From Panicum virgatum (lineage: Eukaryota > Streptophyta > Magnoliopsida > Poales > Poaceae), in contig NC_053148.1 in the NCBI RefSeq assembly GCF_016808335.1, forward strand, positions 687,001 to 751,000: a stretch of DNA of 64,000 bases, given 5' to 3'. The position numbers and the translations under genes were made by a program. Below are positions 22,416 through 37,439 of the stretch, piece after piece. The notes under the pieces were generated by a model. That model worked only from the letters and a program-made list of their open reading frames with translations, was not told the DNA's origin and made no database searches. The number at the start of each line of letters is the position of its first letter. The stretch's first letter is position 1.

Positions 22416-24782
22416 ATGTTGGGGATGGCGCGCATCCATGAGTGGAAGCCGTTGATTGCAATGCTAGTCTTTGACCTCATCTCTGCTGTGACAACAGCCT
22501 TGATCAAGAAGGCGCTGCAGGAGGGCCTTGACCGTCTAGTACTTATCACACTGCGGCAACTGGTAGCCACAGTCTTCCTTGCTCCGATCGCCTATTTCAA
22601 AGAACGGTACAGAAATGTGACTTCTCAGCGGATGCGGATGATCAAAGTTCAGAGCTTAGACTGTAATGTGATTCTGAATTTCCTCCTCTTTTTGTCTTTT
22701 CAGGAGCACAAGGCCTAAGCTCACACTGGAGATCCTTGTGTACCTCTTCTTCAGTGCAGCGTTTGGGTACAGTCACAGATCACTTGGTCATACTAGTTCA
22801 CAACAGCTAGGCCAATATTTTCTTATGTGTGAATCATTCTGTTTGATTCATTTCTTTTCGTTTGTTCTTTCCAGCGCCGCTCTCTCTCAATACACCTTCT
22901 TCTACGGACTGCAGTACACGACTGCGACATTCGCTATAACTTTCACCAACATGGCTCCTGTGCTCACTTTCCTCATTGCAGTCTTGCTAAGGTGCTCCAG
23001 GATCTGAACATTTTCATTTCCTGCTTTTGGCCTGGCCCTCCTGTGTTGTCTGAAACCCTGGCGTGCATACTTCATTCAGGGTGGAGTCACTGAACATCAA
23101 GAACAAGGCAGGAGCTGCAAAGATCATCGGAACCCTCATGTCGTTCGCTGGTGTCATGCTCCTTACCCTCTACAAGGGTGTGGCCTTGACACACGCACAC
23201 CAAGCTGAGCCTTCAGAGAGCCCAGATCATGTAGCAGAGTCTGGCAAGAAGAGCTGGACCCTGGGTACTTTATCATTACTGGCGAACTGCCTTTGCTTCT
23301 CCTTCTGGCTTCTACTTCAGTCCAAGCTCACCAAGAAGTATCCGGCACTCTACTCCAGCACTGCTTACATGTTCCTGATCAGTTCCCTGCAAGGCGGGGG
23401 CCTGACAGCGGCGATACAAAGGCGAGCATCAGTGTGGGTTCTGACAAGGCCACTGGAGATCGTTGCAGTCTTATATACAGTAAGATTTCCCTTGTTACTT
23501 TCTATTGGTATCTTTACACTGCTTCTGTTCCTGTTGATAAAATGACCTTGAATCCATGCTTGGTGTACGTGAAGCCCTTACAGTACTTTGATAAATTGCA
23601 AAGTAGCTTTTTCCGATAAAGACGCTGCCATGAGGTCTTTAAAGTTAAACAATGGAACCAAATCATCATTTTTGGCATAAAACAGGAAGAATCCTGAAGC
23701 CAATCCTAAAAGCACCTGTAGCTTTGACCCCCAAAAAAGTTGGTAGAAAACTCTTCAGAATTCCTGGAATGGCAAAAGCACAAATACAAATGTTTTCTAA
23801 GATAATCATTACCCACCCACGAATTCTAATGTATATATTTATCCGATCACAACTAAAGTCATTTAATCAAGCTTTAACGAGATCTCTCTTTTTAATACTG
23901 TTACCCTACATGTTTAAACAAACTAAATGGTCACCTAACGTTTAGCTATTGATTCGGGCTAAACGGCCATTTAAACAGATTAAATGATGATTAAACGGGG
24001 TAAACAGCTGATTAAACGGACATGGTAAGCCACTGTGTAGCATGTATACAGTGTGTACACGGGCTAAACGGTGGTGTACTACACGAACAATGCTTTTTAT
24101 GAAGAATTACTAAAATTTGTACCACTTAATGATACCAGGATTTACACGTACCTCTTGGTACCCCTTGAAAGACCATTAAAAAAAAGCTAAAGAAGAATGA
24201 AATAGTACTATATTCTCTGTTCCCTTCTTGAATCAAATACTTAAGCATATGGTTATATTTCAGGGAATTATGGGGTCTGGCGTGGGTTACGTGGTGATGA
24301 CATGGTGCGTCGAGAAGAGAGGGCCGGTGTTCACTTCAGCCTTCATTCCTATCATTCAGATCATGGTTGCCATGATCGACTTCTTTTTTCTCCATGAGAA
24401 TCTCTATCTTGGAAGGTAAGCTTTGTCATACCCATCACTCATCAGTTCAGGAAGGTGTTCGCTATCAAAATTCTCTCTATACAACTACTATACCATGAAC
24501 AATAAGAAAGGGGGAAGTATCCATACTCATGATAACTCATCAGCATGCATATATACATCACGTTGAAGTGATGATGGCAGCTGAGTTTTTGGAACTGCAA
24601 TGGATGGACCAAATTGCATCACTTTTGTATTTTGTTGTTATCCATGCAGTGTGCTGGGATCCATACTCATGATTCTGGGCCTCTATATTCTGCTCTGGGG
24701 AAAGAAGAGGGATGCCTTGGAAGCATCGTCATCCGCTGCCAAGGAAGAGGAGGAGGACAAGGAGAAGCAAGTCAAATCATGA
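22416..24782 (+). CDS. WAT1-related protein (MtN21/EamA transporter), six exons
   Basis: A plant drug/metabolite-superfamily membrane transporter; family members move amino acids or auxin-type compounds across plasma or vacuolar membranes. Exons are 22416-22606, 22704-22766, 22875-22991, 23080-23479, 24264-24415 and 24650-24782. They sum to 1056 nt, a 351-residue protein, normal for the family. All junctions are GT-AG and phase-consistent. The N-terminal His-Glu-Trp-Lys-Pro followed by a membrane helix, the Leu-Arg-Gln-Leu-Val-Ala-Thr segment, the Tyr-Thr-Thr-Ala-Thr-Phe-Ala segment and the final Gly-Leu-Tyr-Ile-Leu-Leu-Trp-Gly-Lys box are typical, as is the Lys/Glu tail. Ten helices are expected. 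Intron 5 is 784 bp against 104 bp in the next gene; the extra DNA is AT-rich with repeated TTAAACGG-like words. Substrate cannot be inferred. An alternative start is Met 22425. Confidence 0.88.
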
Positions 24783-25647
24783 TGAGGACCAAACCACACA
24801 ATATATTCTTTCTAAAACAAACCATGAGGACCAAAATACACAACTCTTGGATTGTGATACATTACATACAGAATTTCCTGCTTGCTCTCCTACCCCTATA
24901 TATATGGAAATACTAAAAAGAATGGTACTAATAATTCTGCTAGTATTTGTTTCCTTTGTGGGCAAATTAGTATTTGTGCTGTTTTCTCTAAAGAACATAC
25001 TATACATATATAGTATTTGTTTTCCCCAAGGAAAATAGTACTTGTCTTCTAGCATGCATGTACATGTGTTTGTTTTGCTCTCAAAATGTCTTTTTCTGTC
25101 ATATTGAACACGAAAAAATGTTCTTGGCACGATCCATTGCATGGTGTACCCCATGCATGCGCTCCTGTGAGGGCGGCGAATCAATGCTTTGGATTTGATT
25201 TGGACTTAAAGCAATCTATGCTAATGAAAGAAGAGACAGTGGGTATTGGATTTCTCATGGAAAGATGTGTTTCCTACATGTTCTTAAATAGGCCCTAATC
25301 TAAATTGAAGTCATGCCAATGTTTAGTGCGGAAACAGCATCCAATGCCCTACAGTTGAAGCGATTGATGATGCAGGATCACAAGTCACAACCTGCTTGCC
25401 AAAACTGATAAAAAAAATGCTCTACTGCACTATCTAAAGATCTATTCTGTTCATCACTTCACTTGGTTGCGCAATTTGCTCAAACATCCAAATCTTCCAG
25501 ATTGCAAATATTCTGATGTCAGCAAACAATAATACAATGCTCGCTTGTCCTCTCCCAAAACCCTAGTCACAACTCATTAATTGTCACGTGTTGAGAAAAC
25601 GAAACGTTCGAAGTCGGGAACATGGTTGCAGATGCCATCAGCACCAC
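24783..25647. other. Spacer between the tandem WAT1 genes
   Basis: It holds the 3'UTR of the first gene and the promoter region of the second. No further gene is seen. Confidence 0.6.
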
Positions 25648-25654
25648 TATAAAA
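25648..25654 (+). promoter_or_regulatory. TATA box, second WAT1-related gene
   Basis: TATAAAA lies 115 bases before the start codon. Confidence 0.6.
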
Positions 25655-25762
25655 CCATGACATGTAACCAGAACAAATTGCTCAGACAGAGCCATCGGAT
25701 CGCAGTTTGCTCAGGAACAGAACAGCTAGCGCACTGCAGGTCTGGTTGCCTGCTCTGCTGAG

Positions 25763-27373
25763 ATGTGGAGTGCAGGATGCATGGAGCAGTGGATGCCGAC
25801 GGCGGCAATGGTCGCCACCAACGTCGTGATCGCCATCATGACCGCACTGATCAAGCAGGCACTGAACCAGGGCATGAACATGCTGGTCCTCATCACTTTC
25901 CGGCAAATGGTGGCCACTGTGTTCCTTGGCCCCATTGCCTACTTCAAGGAAAGGTAATGTCAAAGCCTCAAAGGCAAAGGAAAAGAAAAAATGGAACTGT
26001 AAAGAAACTGCTGGTCGATCGTTTCCTTGGTGTTTCACCTTCACTACTGTTGTTTTGGCCCTGCTTCTGTCGAATAACCAATGCCTCTTTCAGGAAGATG
26101 AGACCAAAGTTCACAGCTGAAATCTTTGTGTACACGTTCCTCAGTGGAATTATTGGGTAAACAATAATCCACTTACACACACTGATATATATTCATCTTG
26201 ATTTCATCAGTATCCATCACACGTCCTAGGTTATTACTTGTTTCCTTTTGACATGCATTTTGCAGGCCGGTGCTGCTTCAGTACACATTGTTCGTCGGAT
26301 TGGATTACACAACAGCAACATTCGCTGCAACTTTCTCCAATATGCTTCCAGTCGTTACTTTCCTGATATCACTCGCTTTCAGGTAAAGTAAAACCCACTT
26401 CTTCATTCAAGCATTCAGCGCATGAAACAGTACCACTTACTTATAGACTCGAACCAACAACAATTCTTTAGGTTTGAAGCAGTAGAGGTGAGGAGCATGT
26501 CAGGGAGTGCCAAGATCTCAGGGACACTTATCTCCCTCGGCGGCGCAATGATGCTCACTTTCTACAAAGGTTCAGCACTGACCCACACCACATCATCCAT
26601 CAACCCGGGCTCCAGCAGCGGCCACAGGCAGGCCGGAGGAGAGCACGGCACCGTCCGGTGGCTGCTCGGCTCCGTCTCCATGCTGGCGAACGTTGTTGGG
26701 TTTGCCTTGTGGCTGATGCTGCAGAGGAAGTTCACCAGCAAGTACCCGGCCGTGTACTCGGCAACGGCGTTCATGTCTCTCTTCAGCTTCATTCAGGCAG
26801 GAGCGCTGGCCCTGTCGATACAGAGGACCAGCATTGCAGTCTGGGCTCTCAAGGGGACAACAGAGATCGTCACTGTTGTGTACTGTGTAAGATTGAACTC
26901 TTGCAGAGACCATGTATATGTGCTGTGTTGCAGTAGATTAAAGAGTATCCTACAGGCAGGCACTGATGCGAAGTGTGTGTGACGTTTCAGGGTGTAGTGG
27001 CATCTGGTATGGGGTACCTGCTGCTCACATACTGTGTGGAGAAGAGAGGCCCTGTGTTCACTGCTGCCTTCAGCCCTCTGTCTCAGATCTTCGTCGCCGG
27101 CATCGATCTGTTCATCCTCCATGAGCCACTCTACCTTGGAAGGTCACAATGCTTCTCATCTGCTCCATAGCTGCAGCCTCATTTTTACTTGCAACTGCAG
27201 TGCTTAATCTAACAGTTGCTTGATGACGATCTCTCAGCGTGCTAGGGTCAGTGCTGGTGATTCTTGGACTCTACATGGTTCTGTGGGGAAAGAAAGAGGA
27301 AGCTGCCAAAGCTGTCGCTTCGGCGAAGCCGGTTCAGGTTCAGGCAGAGGTAGAACAGCAAGAGAAAGTGTGA
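25763..27373 (+). CDS. WAT1-related protein (MtN21/EamA transporter), tandem paralogue
   Basis: A tandem duplicate of the preceding gene. Exons are 25763-25953, 26094-26156, 26266-26382, 26472-26886, 26991-27142 and 27238-27373. Exons 1, 2, 3 and 5 are exactly 191, 63, 117 and 152 nt, as in the first copy; exon 4 is 15 nt longer. The sum is 1074 nt, 357 residues. The protein has the EamA pattern: N-terminal helix with Ala-Leu-Ile-Lys-Gln-Ala-Leu, Phe-Arg-Gln-Met-Val-Ala-Thr, Tyr-Thr-Thr-Ala-Thr-Phe-Ala-Ala, and Leu-Tyr-Met-Val-Leu-Trp-Gly-Lys near the end. A short variable Gln/Glu-rich tail follows. A donor AG/GTCACA at exon 5 is weaker than the rest but keeps the phase. It looks intact. Substrate is unknown. 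Confidence 0.88.
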
Positions 27374-27877
27374 TTTTTTTGGCTGCATGATCTGAAGCTG
27401 TATTGTAATCATAGTAAGCCCGAGAGTAACTTGTGATAGCTAGCAGCTTATAGCACAAATGATAACCAAGCCCTCACTGTTGTATGCTAGTCTATACAAA
27501 TACTTAAACAAATAGTAGTGACCAATGGAAGAAAACATGTGCACTTTTCCAAAAAAAAAAAAAAAGTTGAGATCTCAGAGCAGCATTGTCCACTACTGGG
27601 TGGCTGACAAGTGGGGCCAGAGAATGACTGAATGAGGGACGCACCAATGCTCTCTCGTGTTCAAGAATAGCAACGCGTCGCTCCTACTCTTAGAATGGTT
27701 CAACGAATGCAAGATCTCTGCATCGGACACTTGTGTCGTCCCCTCCGTGAAGAATTCCGAACCTCACGGCTCTTGGCCACCATCCAGGCGATAAAAGAGC
27801 GGCGGTTTTGCACACAAACAGGATCAATGCAAGCAGGATCAATCGAAGCAATGCAAGAACGGCGGAGCACCGCCGCT
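27374..27877. other. Spacer between WAT1 and PMEI genes
   Basis: It includes a 15-A run near 27551 and a weak TATA-like GATAAAAG at 27790-27797, a plausible PMEI promoter. Confidence 0.4.
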
Positions 27878-28389
27878 ATGGCGCGCGCGGTCGCCGCGGT
27901 CCTCCTCCTCCTGGGCACCGCCGCGGGCGCGCAGGCCGCGGCGACGGTGATGAGCATCGAGGAGGCGTGCCAGAAGGCGGCGAGCGTGAGCTACGAGCAC
28001 TGCGTGTCGTCGCTGGCGTCGGACGCCCGAGCCGCGACGCCGCGGACCTGCACAAGCTGGCGGTGCTGGCGGCGCTGATGGCCGTGGACCACGCGGCGAC
28101 GACGGAGGCGAGGATGGAGGGCCTGAACGAGGTGGAGGAGTCGCCGCACGCGCGCGCGCGGCTGCACCACTGCCGGGAGCTCTACAACGCCGCCGCCGAC
28201 GTGCTGCGCGACGCGCTGGACAACCTCCGCGCGCGCATCTACGGCAAGGCGTCGCAGCAGCTGGGCGCCTCCGAGAGCTGCGAGGACGTCTGGAAGGGCG
28301 AGGAGCGCGTCCCCGTCGCCACCCACGACAGGGAGTACGGCCGCATGGCGGCGGTCGCGCTCGGCCTCACCACCGGCATCGTTGCCTGA
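27878..28389 (+). pseudogene. Pectin methylesterase/invertase inhibitor (PMEI) with a frameshift
   Basis: Secreted PMEI-domain proteins block pectin methylesterase or invertase in the cell wall or vacuole. The start gives a signal peptide (Leu-rich, ending Ala-Gln-Ala). The first PMEI cysteine pair is present in Ala-Cys-(x8)-Cys spacing. The second pair lies near 28173 and 28280, within helices containing Leu-Tyr-Asn-Ala-Ala-Ala-Asp-Val-Leu. Frame 1 runs only to a stop at 28076-28078. The C-terminal half is open in another frame to the stop at 28387-28389. One base appears missing around 28026-28032, where the family's Asp-x-Arg-(Ser)-Arg-Asp-Ala reading shifts. This may be a true lesion or an assembly error. 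An in-frame Met at 27827 is an alternative start but would bury the signal peptide. GC content is very high, as in many monocot intronless genes. Confidence 0.75.
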
Positions 28390-28990
28390 TGAGCCATCAG
28401 AAACAAGTCTAGCTCGGAGTCCTCTCGCTCCTCTCCCACATTAATTATTTAATTACATATGTGATCGATCTTAGTATTTGTCTAGCTCTTGTTAATCTTT
28501 ATTTTCCCCTCTTCTTTTTGGTTTTGATATATACATGTATGATTAGTGATAGGGCAAAGAAAGGGATGCTCCCATGGTTTAGGTTGTCCTGGTTATATAT
28601 TGTGTTGATTTTTTATGGATGGGTTAGTAGAGTAGGACTCATCACTCATACATGTTGAATATTTAGTCTTGGTATGCCTAAACTCCTTACTTAATTAGCA
28701 TAAACCCCAGTATACTTAACATATTCGTCGATAGTAAGGGATGCGATGACTTTGTCAATCTTAATATATAGTTCCAGTCTCTTAGATGTGTTCACAAAGG
28801 TGTGGTAGCACTAATTTAGGAAAGGTAGCGCATAATCTCAAGAGATGCAATAAAAAATGTTTTTTTCTGAATAAATGCAATAAAAAATGTTAGCTGATTG
28901 TTTTTTCCCCTTACATAATGGCAGCCCGGCACAGGCGCATAATCTCAGTTCATCTTCTTCGTTGCTCCGTACTGCTTGGAGGTTGGAGCC
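28390..28990. other. Intergenic stretch
   Basis: No gene is seen. It contains the 17-bp direct-repeat micro-insertion at 28845-28891. Confidence 0.5.
28845..28891. repeat. Micro-insertion with perfect 17-bp direct repeats
   Basis: ATGCAATAAAAAATGTT occurs at 28845-28861 and 28875-28891. Between the copies lie 13 bases: five T, CTGAATAA. Confidence 0.65.
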
Positions 28991-28999
28991 AATCCGCGA

Positions 29000-32802
<3,803 letters not shown>

Positions 32803-33056
32803 TGGATCACCATGTCCCTGTTTTGGTGTATGTATGATAACTTTGTAAGAGTGTATGCCTGAAACATAGGGAACGAGAGCTAGCTCTTGCAGGATCCCCT
32901 CGCAATCAATTTTGGTCTTGCTTATTTGTACCGGCTTGGCCTACGGGCGACTTTGTATTGACCTTAAAGATACACCATACATTAATGACAAAATGTGTGC
33001 AACTACAGTTTTGCGTGAAATGAAACATGGCAAGAAATTGTTTTCCAGCGTCGTGC

Positions 33057-33923
33057 TCAACTATTGCTATGTGGTACTCCATTGGCCTCAGCAGCTTGAG
33101 GTCTGGTGGTGTCCAACTTGCCCAGTTCGGCCCAGAGCTTTGGGTCCTCGTAGTCCCTGATGACGAGCGAGGCGCCGACGGTGAGGAGCTTGCTCTCCCG
33201 ACTCTCGTCGGCGATGGCAATCACCGGCATACCGGCGGCAACACCGGCCTGCACACCGATGGTGGAGTCCTCGAAGATGAGGGTGTGGTCCGGCGAGGCG
33301 CCGAGCAGGTCAAGCGACCTGAGGTAGGGGTCGGGGAAGGGCTTGGAGCGCTCGCAGTCCTCGCCGGTGACGATGAGCTGGAAGAATTCGGAGAGGCCGA
33401 GGATGGAGATCATGAGCTCCGCGTTGGCCCTGGGCGCGTTGGTCACCGCCGCGTGCTTGAGCCCGCGCTCACCGGCCCACCGGCACAGCGTGGTCAGGCC
33501 GGCGATCTCCTTGAGCCCCTCGCCGGCGTACCTGGCGAAGAGCGCCTCCTTCTCGGCGAAGAAGGCGTCGAGCCTGCCCTGGTCCCAGTCCGGGAACAGG
33601 AACTGGCCAATCTGCTCGTTGCTCCGGCCGGCCATGTGCGTCATGCCGAACTCCGGCGTGATGGGCACGCCGTTGTTGTAGCCCACCTTGATGAGCATCT
33701 CGGAGGTGGCCCGGTGGTGGAAGGGGTCGGAGATGGCCATCGTCCCGTCGATGTCGAACAGGACGGCTTCCAGAGGAGCGACTCTGCCGATCGCACTGCA
33801 AACCATTCAGACAACAGCAAATGTCACCTGGAATGTTGGTGCCAGAGAAAAAGGAGGAGGACAAAGTAATTTGAAAATTTGGAGAAACTTGACTGAATTC
33901 GAGCTTTGGGATTACCTTTCCAT
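33057..33923 (-). CDS. HAD-type sugar-phosphate phosphatase, SGPP-like, two exons
   Basis: A haloacid dehalogenase-superfamily hydrolase most like plant SGPP, a broad sugar-phosphate phosphatase. Exon 1 is only 8 coding bases (33923-33916). Exon 2 is 33795-33057. Together they make 747 nt, 248 residues, normal for the family. Motif I is Asp-Ile-Asp-Gly-Thr, with both catalytic Asp present. Motif II is Thr-Asn-Ala-Pro. The conserved Lys-Pro-x-Pro-x-Pro-Tyr and motif IV Phe-Glu-Asp-Ser follow. The Met at 33806 lies in the intron and is rejected because the GT-AG junction restores a Met-Glu-Ser-Ala start in phase. The large exon is GC-rich, unlike the five-exon neighbour, yet the first intron sits at the same phase and place. 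It converges with the AAA ATPase pseudogene 255 bp away. Confidence 0.85.
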
Positions 33924-33994
33924 GGCTTCCTCTAAAGAAAATGGTGAGCTTGAGTGTCTCAGTTCCGATTACTGATGATGATGCTGCCTGGACA

Positions 33995-34001
33995 TTTTAT
34001 A
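33995..34001 (-). promoter_or_regulatory. TATA box of the two-exon SGPP-like gene
   Basis: TATAAAA on the minus strand, 72 bases before the start codon. Confidence 0.55.
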
Positions 34002-34694
34002 CATGAGAAACTAGAGGAAGAGGGTTGGTCGGTGAGGATTCGTTGGCGCGGTTGGTGGCACCGGCAGTAGTCTCAATCTCATGTTGCACGCCTCCCATAG
34101 TCCCCATTCCATTCCATAGTGCCTCACATTTTCTTTTTTGACCTGCCTACTTTTGAAAAGGCGTTCATATTATTTATTTTGAATCTTGACTCTTTGACTC
34201 CAGTCTCCAGTTTATGCTGCATTGCACCAGAAAGCAAGCACTTTCAACACGGTTTCCATAGCACAATATTTTTTTTAAAAAAAAAGAACGGTATCCATAA
34301 CCACAGCTAGAATTAAAAATCTTGAGAAAACATTGATTAATTCGACGAATGAATGTAATTCACAAATCATTTCAACACAGTTTCTAGGAGTCGAAGGAAT
34401 TGCCATCTTTCTTTCACATCACCAAATCAAGAATGATGAAGCAACCAGTCAATTATTCAGAGATGGTACGCAACAAGACCCACCAGATTTGTCATTTTCA
34501 CGGAGTGAGTCCCATCCATCAAACAATCATAACCACCCACGGCAAGATTTCTGAGCTCTTATTTGGTTTCAACCCATCGAGAGAGAAAAAAAAAGAAACA
34601 ATACCAAACTAGAAGCTCAAAATATACCCAATTGAGCTGCAACACAGGGTAAATTTAATTTGCTAATAAATCTAATCAATTGTTCATCGTCATC
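34002..34694. other. Spacer between the two HAD genes
   Basis: No supported gene. A near-duplicate CGGTNTCCATARC at about 34250 and 34290 surrounds a T/A run. Confidence 0.45.
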
Positions 34695-36271
34695 TCATGC
34701 GCTGGCCTTCTTTAGCTTAGCTTCCTCTCTGTCGATCTCTTCAAGCGCAGCCCAGAGCTTGGGGTCCTCATAGTCCTTGATCAGCAAGCTGGCTCCTGCT
34801 TCCAGAAGGGATTTCTCAGGGTTCCTCGTCGCCACGGCGACAACAGGCATTCCAGCTGCAACACCAGCACGTATGCCAGAAGCAGAATCCTGCAACAAAA
34901 ATCTCTTATTAGTGACTGCTGTTAATCCAACCAGATCAGAAGAGCTCCAGCGAATCCAAGGCACCAGTGCTGATTTACCTCGAAGATGAAGGTGTGTTCT
35001 GCAGAAACCTGAAGCTCCTTGATGGCCTTCAGGTACGGGTATGGGGCAGGCTTCGGCTGCTCACATTCACCTCCAATAATAATGGCCTGGAAGAAGTCCG
35101 AGAGGCCAAGGAGTGAGATCATGAGCTCTGCGTTAATCCTAGGGGCGTTGGTCACTGCTGCACGCTTGTAGCCGTGATCCTTGACCCACTGAACCACTTT
35201 CCCAAGGCCTTTCACAGGTTCCAAGCGCTCTTTTGCCAAACTGAAGCAAAGGAACAACTAGAAATGTTCAGTGGCCCATCAAGTTGTAACGAAGTACCGG
35301 GTCTGAAATGTAATGATGCAATGTATACAGCAAATAAAAAAGAAGGAAAAATAAGTCATCGGCGAGTCTACGTCACAAGAGAGAACGAAACTCTCCACAG
35401 CCTAGTATAGTACCCAGTGCTGCTGCAAACCCTGAAGTATTCAGCTACTATCTGAAAACTAGGAGCAGGAGCACAATATTGTAGTACCTTCTGTATTTAG
35501 CTTCCTTCTCCTCTAAGAACTTGAGCCCCTTGTCAAGGTCCCAGTCTGGGAACAAATTCTGGGCAGCCTCAACATCACTCCTTCCAGCAATATTTTTGAT
35601 GAAGAACTCATCGTCTATGGGCACGCCGTTGTTGTACCCAATCTGCGTACGCATGAAGCCATGTGGTCGATCACATCTTGTCGCTTAGAGTAAAAGCGAG
35701 AGAGAGAGGTAGAACGTAGTGCAGTCTGATTGAGAAACTGATACCTCGAGGAGCAATTCCTGGAAAGCCACATGGTGGAGAGGGTCTGAATCGCAGAGAG
35801 TTCCATCAATATCAAACAGAACTGCCTGAACCGGAACAGTGGTTACAAGAGAGCTGCAAAGGATTGACAGCGTGGATCAGTCAGCCGCGAGCTGCAACTC
35901 GGCAGTTTCAGAAGAGAAGCAGTAGAGATTCAACAGCTGGCGATTTCGCACGTATACACGCCCGTCTAATAATGTGCAGCGGTAAAAACACGCCCTAATT
36001 TTGCAAGATCTCTGTATTATAGGATGGATCGACAGACAGAAGCGTTAGCTCCTACAGTACTAAGTACTAACGTAGGACGGACTTGATAATTCTCGTTTGG
36101 ACAGGACTTATTGGTTTCAAACAGTGTATGGGCGTCTGCATGACGGATCGCAGTTCGGGGGGGGACAAGCAGATGGCGAGATGCTTTGTTTCCCCTTGTT
36201 GGGAGGGGAAAAAGAAAAGAAAGATCTCCATACCTGACAGTGGGATTGCCGTTGGCAGTGGGAGCCGCCAT
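34695..36271 (-). CDS. HAD-type sugar-phosphate phosphatase, SGPP-like, five exons
   Basis: Exons on the minus strand are 36271-36234, 35853-35745, 35642-35488, 35240-34979 and 34889-34695. They sum to 759 nt, 252 residues, and every junction keeps phase. The catalytic Asp-Ile-Asp-Gly-Thr box lies in exon 2. The cap domain with Gly-Tyr-Asn-Asn-Gly-Val-Pro and Asn-Ile-Ala-Gly-Arg is in exon 3. Thr-Asn-Ala-Pro and Lys-Pro-x-Pro-x-Pro-Tyr are in exon 4. The Glu-Asp-Ser motif is split across exons 4 and 5. The final part has Lys-Asp-Tyr-Glu-Asp-Pro-Lys-Leu-Trp. Likely role: cytosolic dephosphorylation of sugar phosphates, by homology. It is a head-to-tail paralogue of the gene at 33057-33923. The N-terminal Ala/Thr/Asn leader is short, so a plastid peptide is not evident. 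Confidence 0.88.
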
Positions 36272-36427
36272 GTGCAGAGCAGGCGAGGCGATCGATCCAG
36301 GATCCGGCGGGGGCGAGCTCCCTCTCTTGATCGAGGAGGAGAGGGGTTGGGGTTGTGGAGGACAGGAGGAGGATCGGAGATGCCGCAGCGCTAGCGCCGA
36401 TGGGATTCGCGAATCTGCTCGAGTTTC

Positions 36428-36435
36428 TTTTTATA
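36428..36435 (-). promoter_or_regulatory. TATA box of the five-exon SGPP-like gene
   Basis: TATAAAAA on the minus strand, about 157 bases before the start codon. Confidence 0.55.
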
Positions 36436-36469
36436 GAGTGGCCCTTTTTCTTTTTCTTTTTGGATCTCC

Positions 36470-36690
36470 TCCCCGGTTTCTGTGGCCCAGCAGCGAGCGG
36501 GGCTCTTCCTCTACTTGTGCTTGGGCCTACTGCTACCTGGGCCCCACCAGCAGTACACTTGTCATTTGTCAACCATTCCTTCCCTTCTCTTTTCTTTCTG
36601 GCTGCGAGCAGCGTATGGCTGGCCCACATGTTAGCCGAATATGCCTTCATACATCATACTTTTCTCATATATACCAATTGCTGAGAAAAT
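36470..36690. repeat. Local duplication, copy 1
   Basis: About 220 bp, from GTGGCCCAGCAGCGAGCG to CCAATTGCTGAGAAAAT, recurs at 37440-37689. This copy lacks the micro-insertion found in copy 2. It reaches into the region just upstream of the five-exon HAD gene. Confidence 0.85.
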
Positions 36691-36739
36691 ACTTCCCCAT
36701 GCTTTTTAGACCGGTCTCAATCCATAGTATTTATAGATA

Positions 36740-36996
36740 CTTCCACCGTCCCAAAAAAGAATGTAAATCTTGTTTCCTGAGAAGTCAAACACTTTTAATT
36801 TTGACTAAATTTATTAAAAAAATTACTAACATTCGTGTCTCAGAATTGATGTAGTATAAAATATATTATATGATTAATCTAAAGATGCTTATGTTGTAAT
36901 GCATATATTAGTACTATTTTGTATAAATTTGGTCAAAGTTGAAATTGTTTGACTTCTTGGAAAACGAGATTTACATTCTTTTTGGAACGGAGGAAG
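36740..36996. mobile_element. Stowaway MITE (Tc1/mariner)
   Basis: This is a 257-bp element with ends CTTCCACCGTCCCAAAAAAG and, inverted, CTTCCTCCGTTCCAAAAAG. It is flanked by TA on both sides (36738-36739, 36997-36998). These are the Stowaway hallmarks. Confidence 0.93.
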
Positions 36997-37030
36997 TAGT
37001 GTATATACCGCCACATAAGCAAAATATTAT

Positions 37031-37358
37031 GGGGTTGTTTGGTTCCAGAGGCCAAATTTTACATCATGTCACATAAAAAAAAGAGTAGTATTTAGAAGTA
37101 TTAAATGAATTCTAATTGCAAAACTAATTGCAGAACCTACGGCTAAACTGCGAGACAAATCTAATGAGGTATATTAATTTATAGTTAGCGGACGATTACT
37201 GTAGCAAATCATGGATTGATTAGGCTTATTAGATTCGGCTCACGAATTAGTACCCATCTTTCAAAAAAATTTAAAAACAAATTTTATTGGATACTCCTAA
37301 ATTGTAATATTTTTTGATGTAATAAAAACTAAAAAAACTGCTGGAAACAAACAGCACC
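37031..37358. mobile_element. Tourist-like MITE (PIF/Harbinger)
   Basis: 328 bp; left end GGGGTTGTTTGGTTCCAG, right end inverted GGTGCTGTTTGTTTCCAG (three mismatches). Flanked by TAT on both sides. Non-coding. Confidence 0.85.
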
Positions 37359-37439
37359 TATGTATTTAAAAACTACATCCTTTCTTCGTCTCTTTATTTT
37401 GTCTCTCAATTTAATTTCTCGTGCCTTTCCCTCCCCTTC

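Noticed and set aside
33027..33869. Plus-strand 280-codon ORF opposite the two-exon HAD gene
   Set aside because: It is a GC-rich mirror frame; all HAD motifs are on the minus strand.
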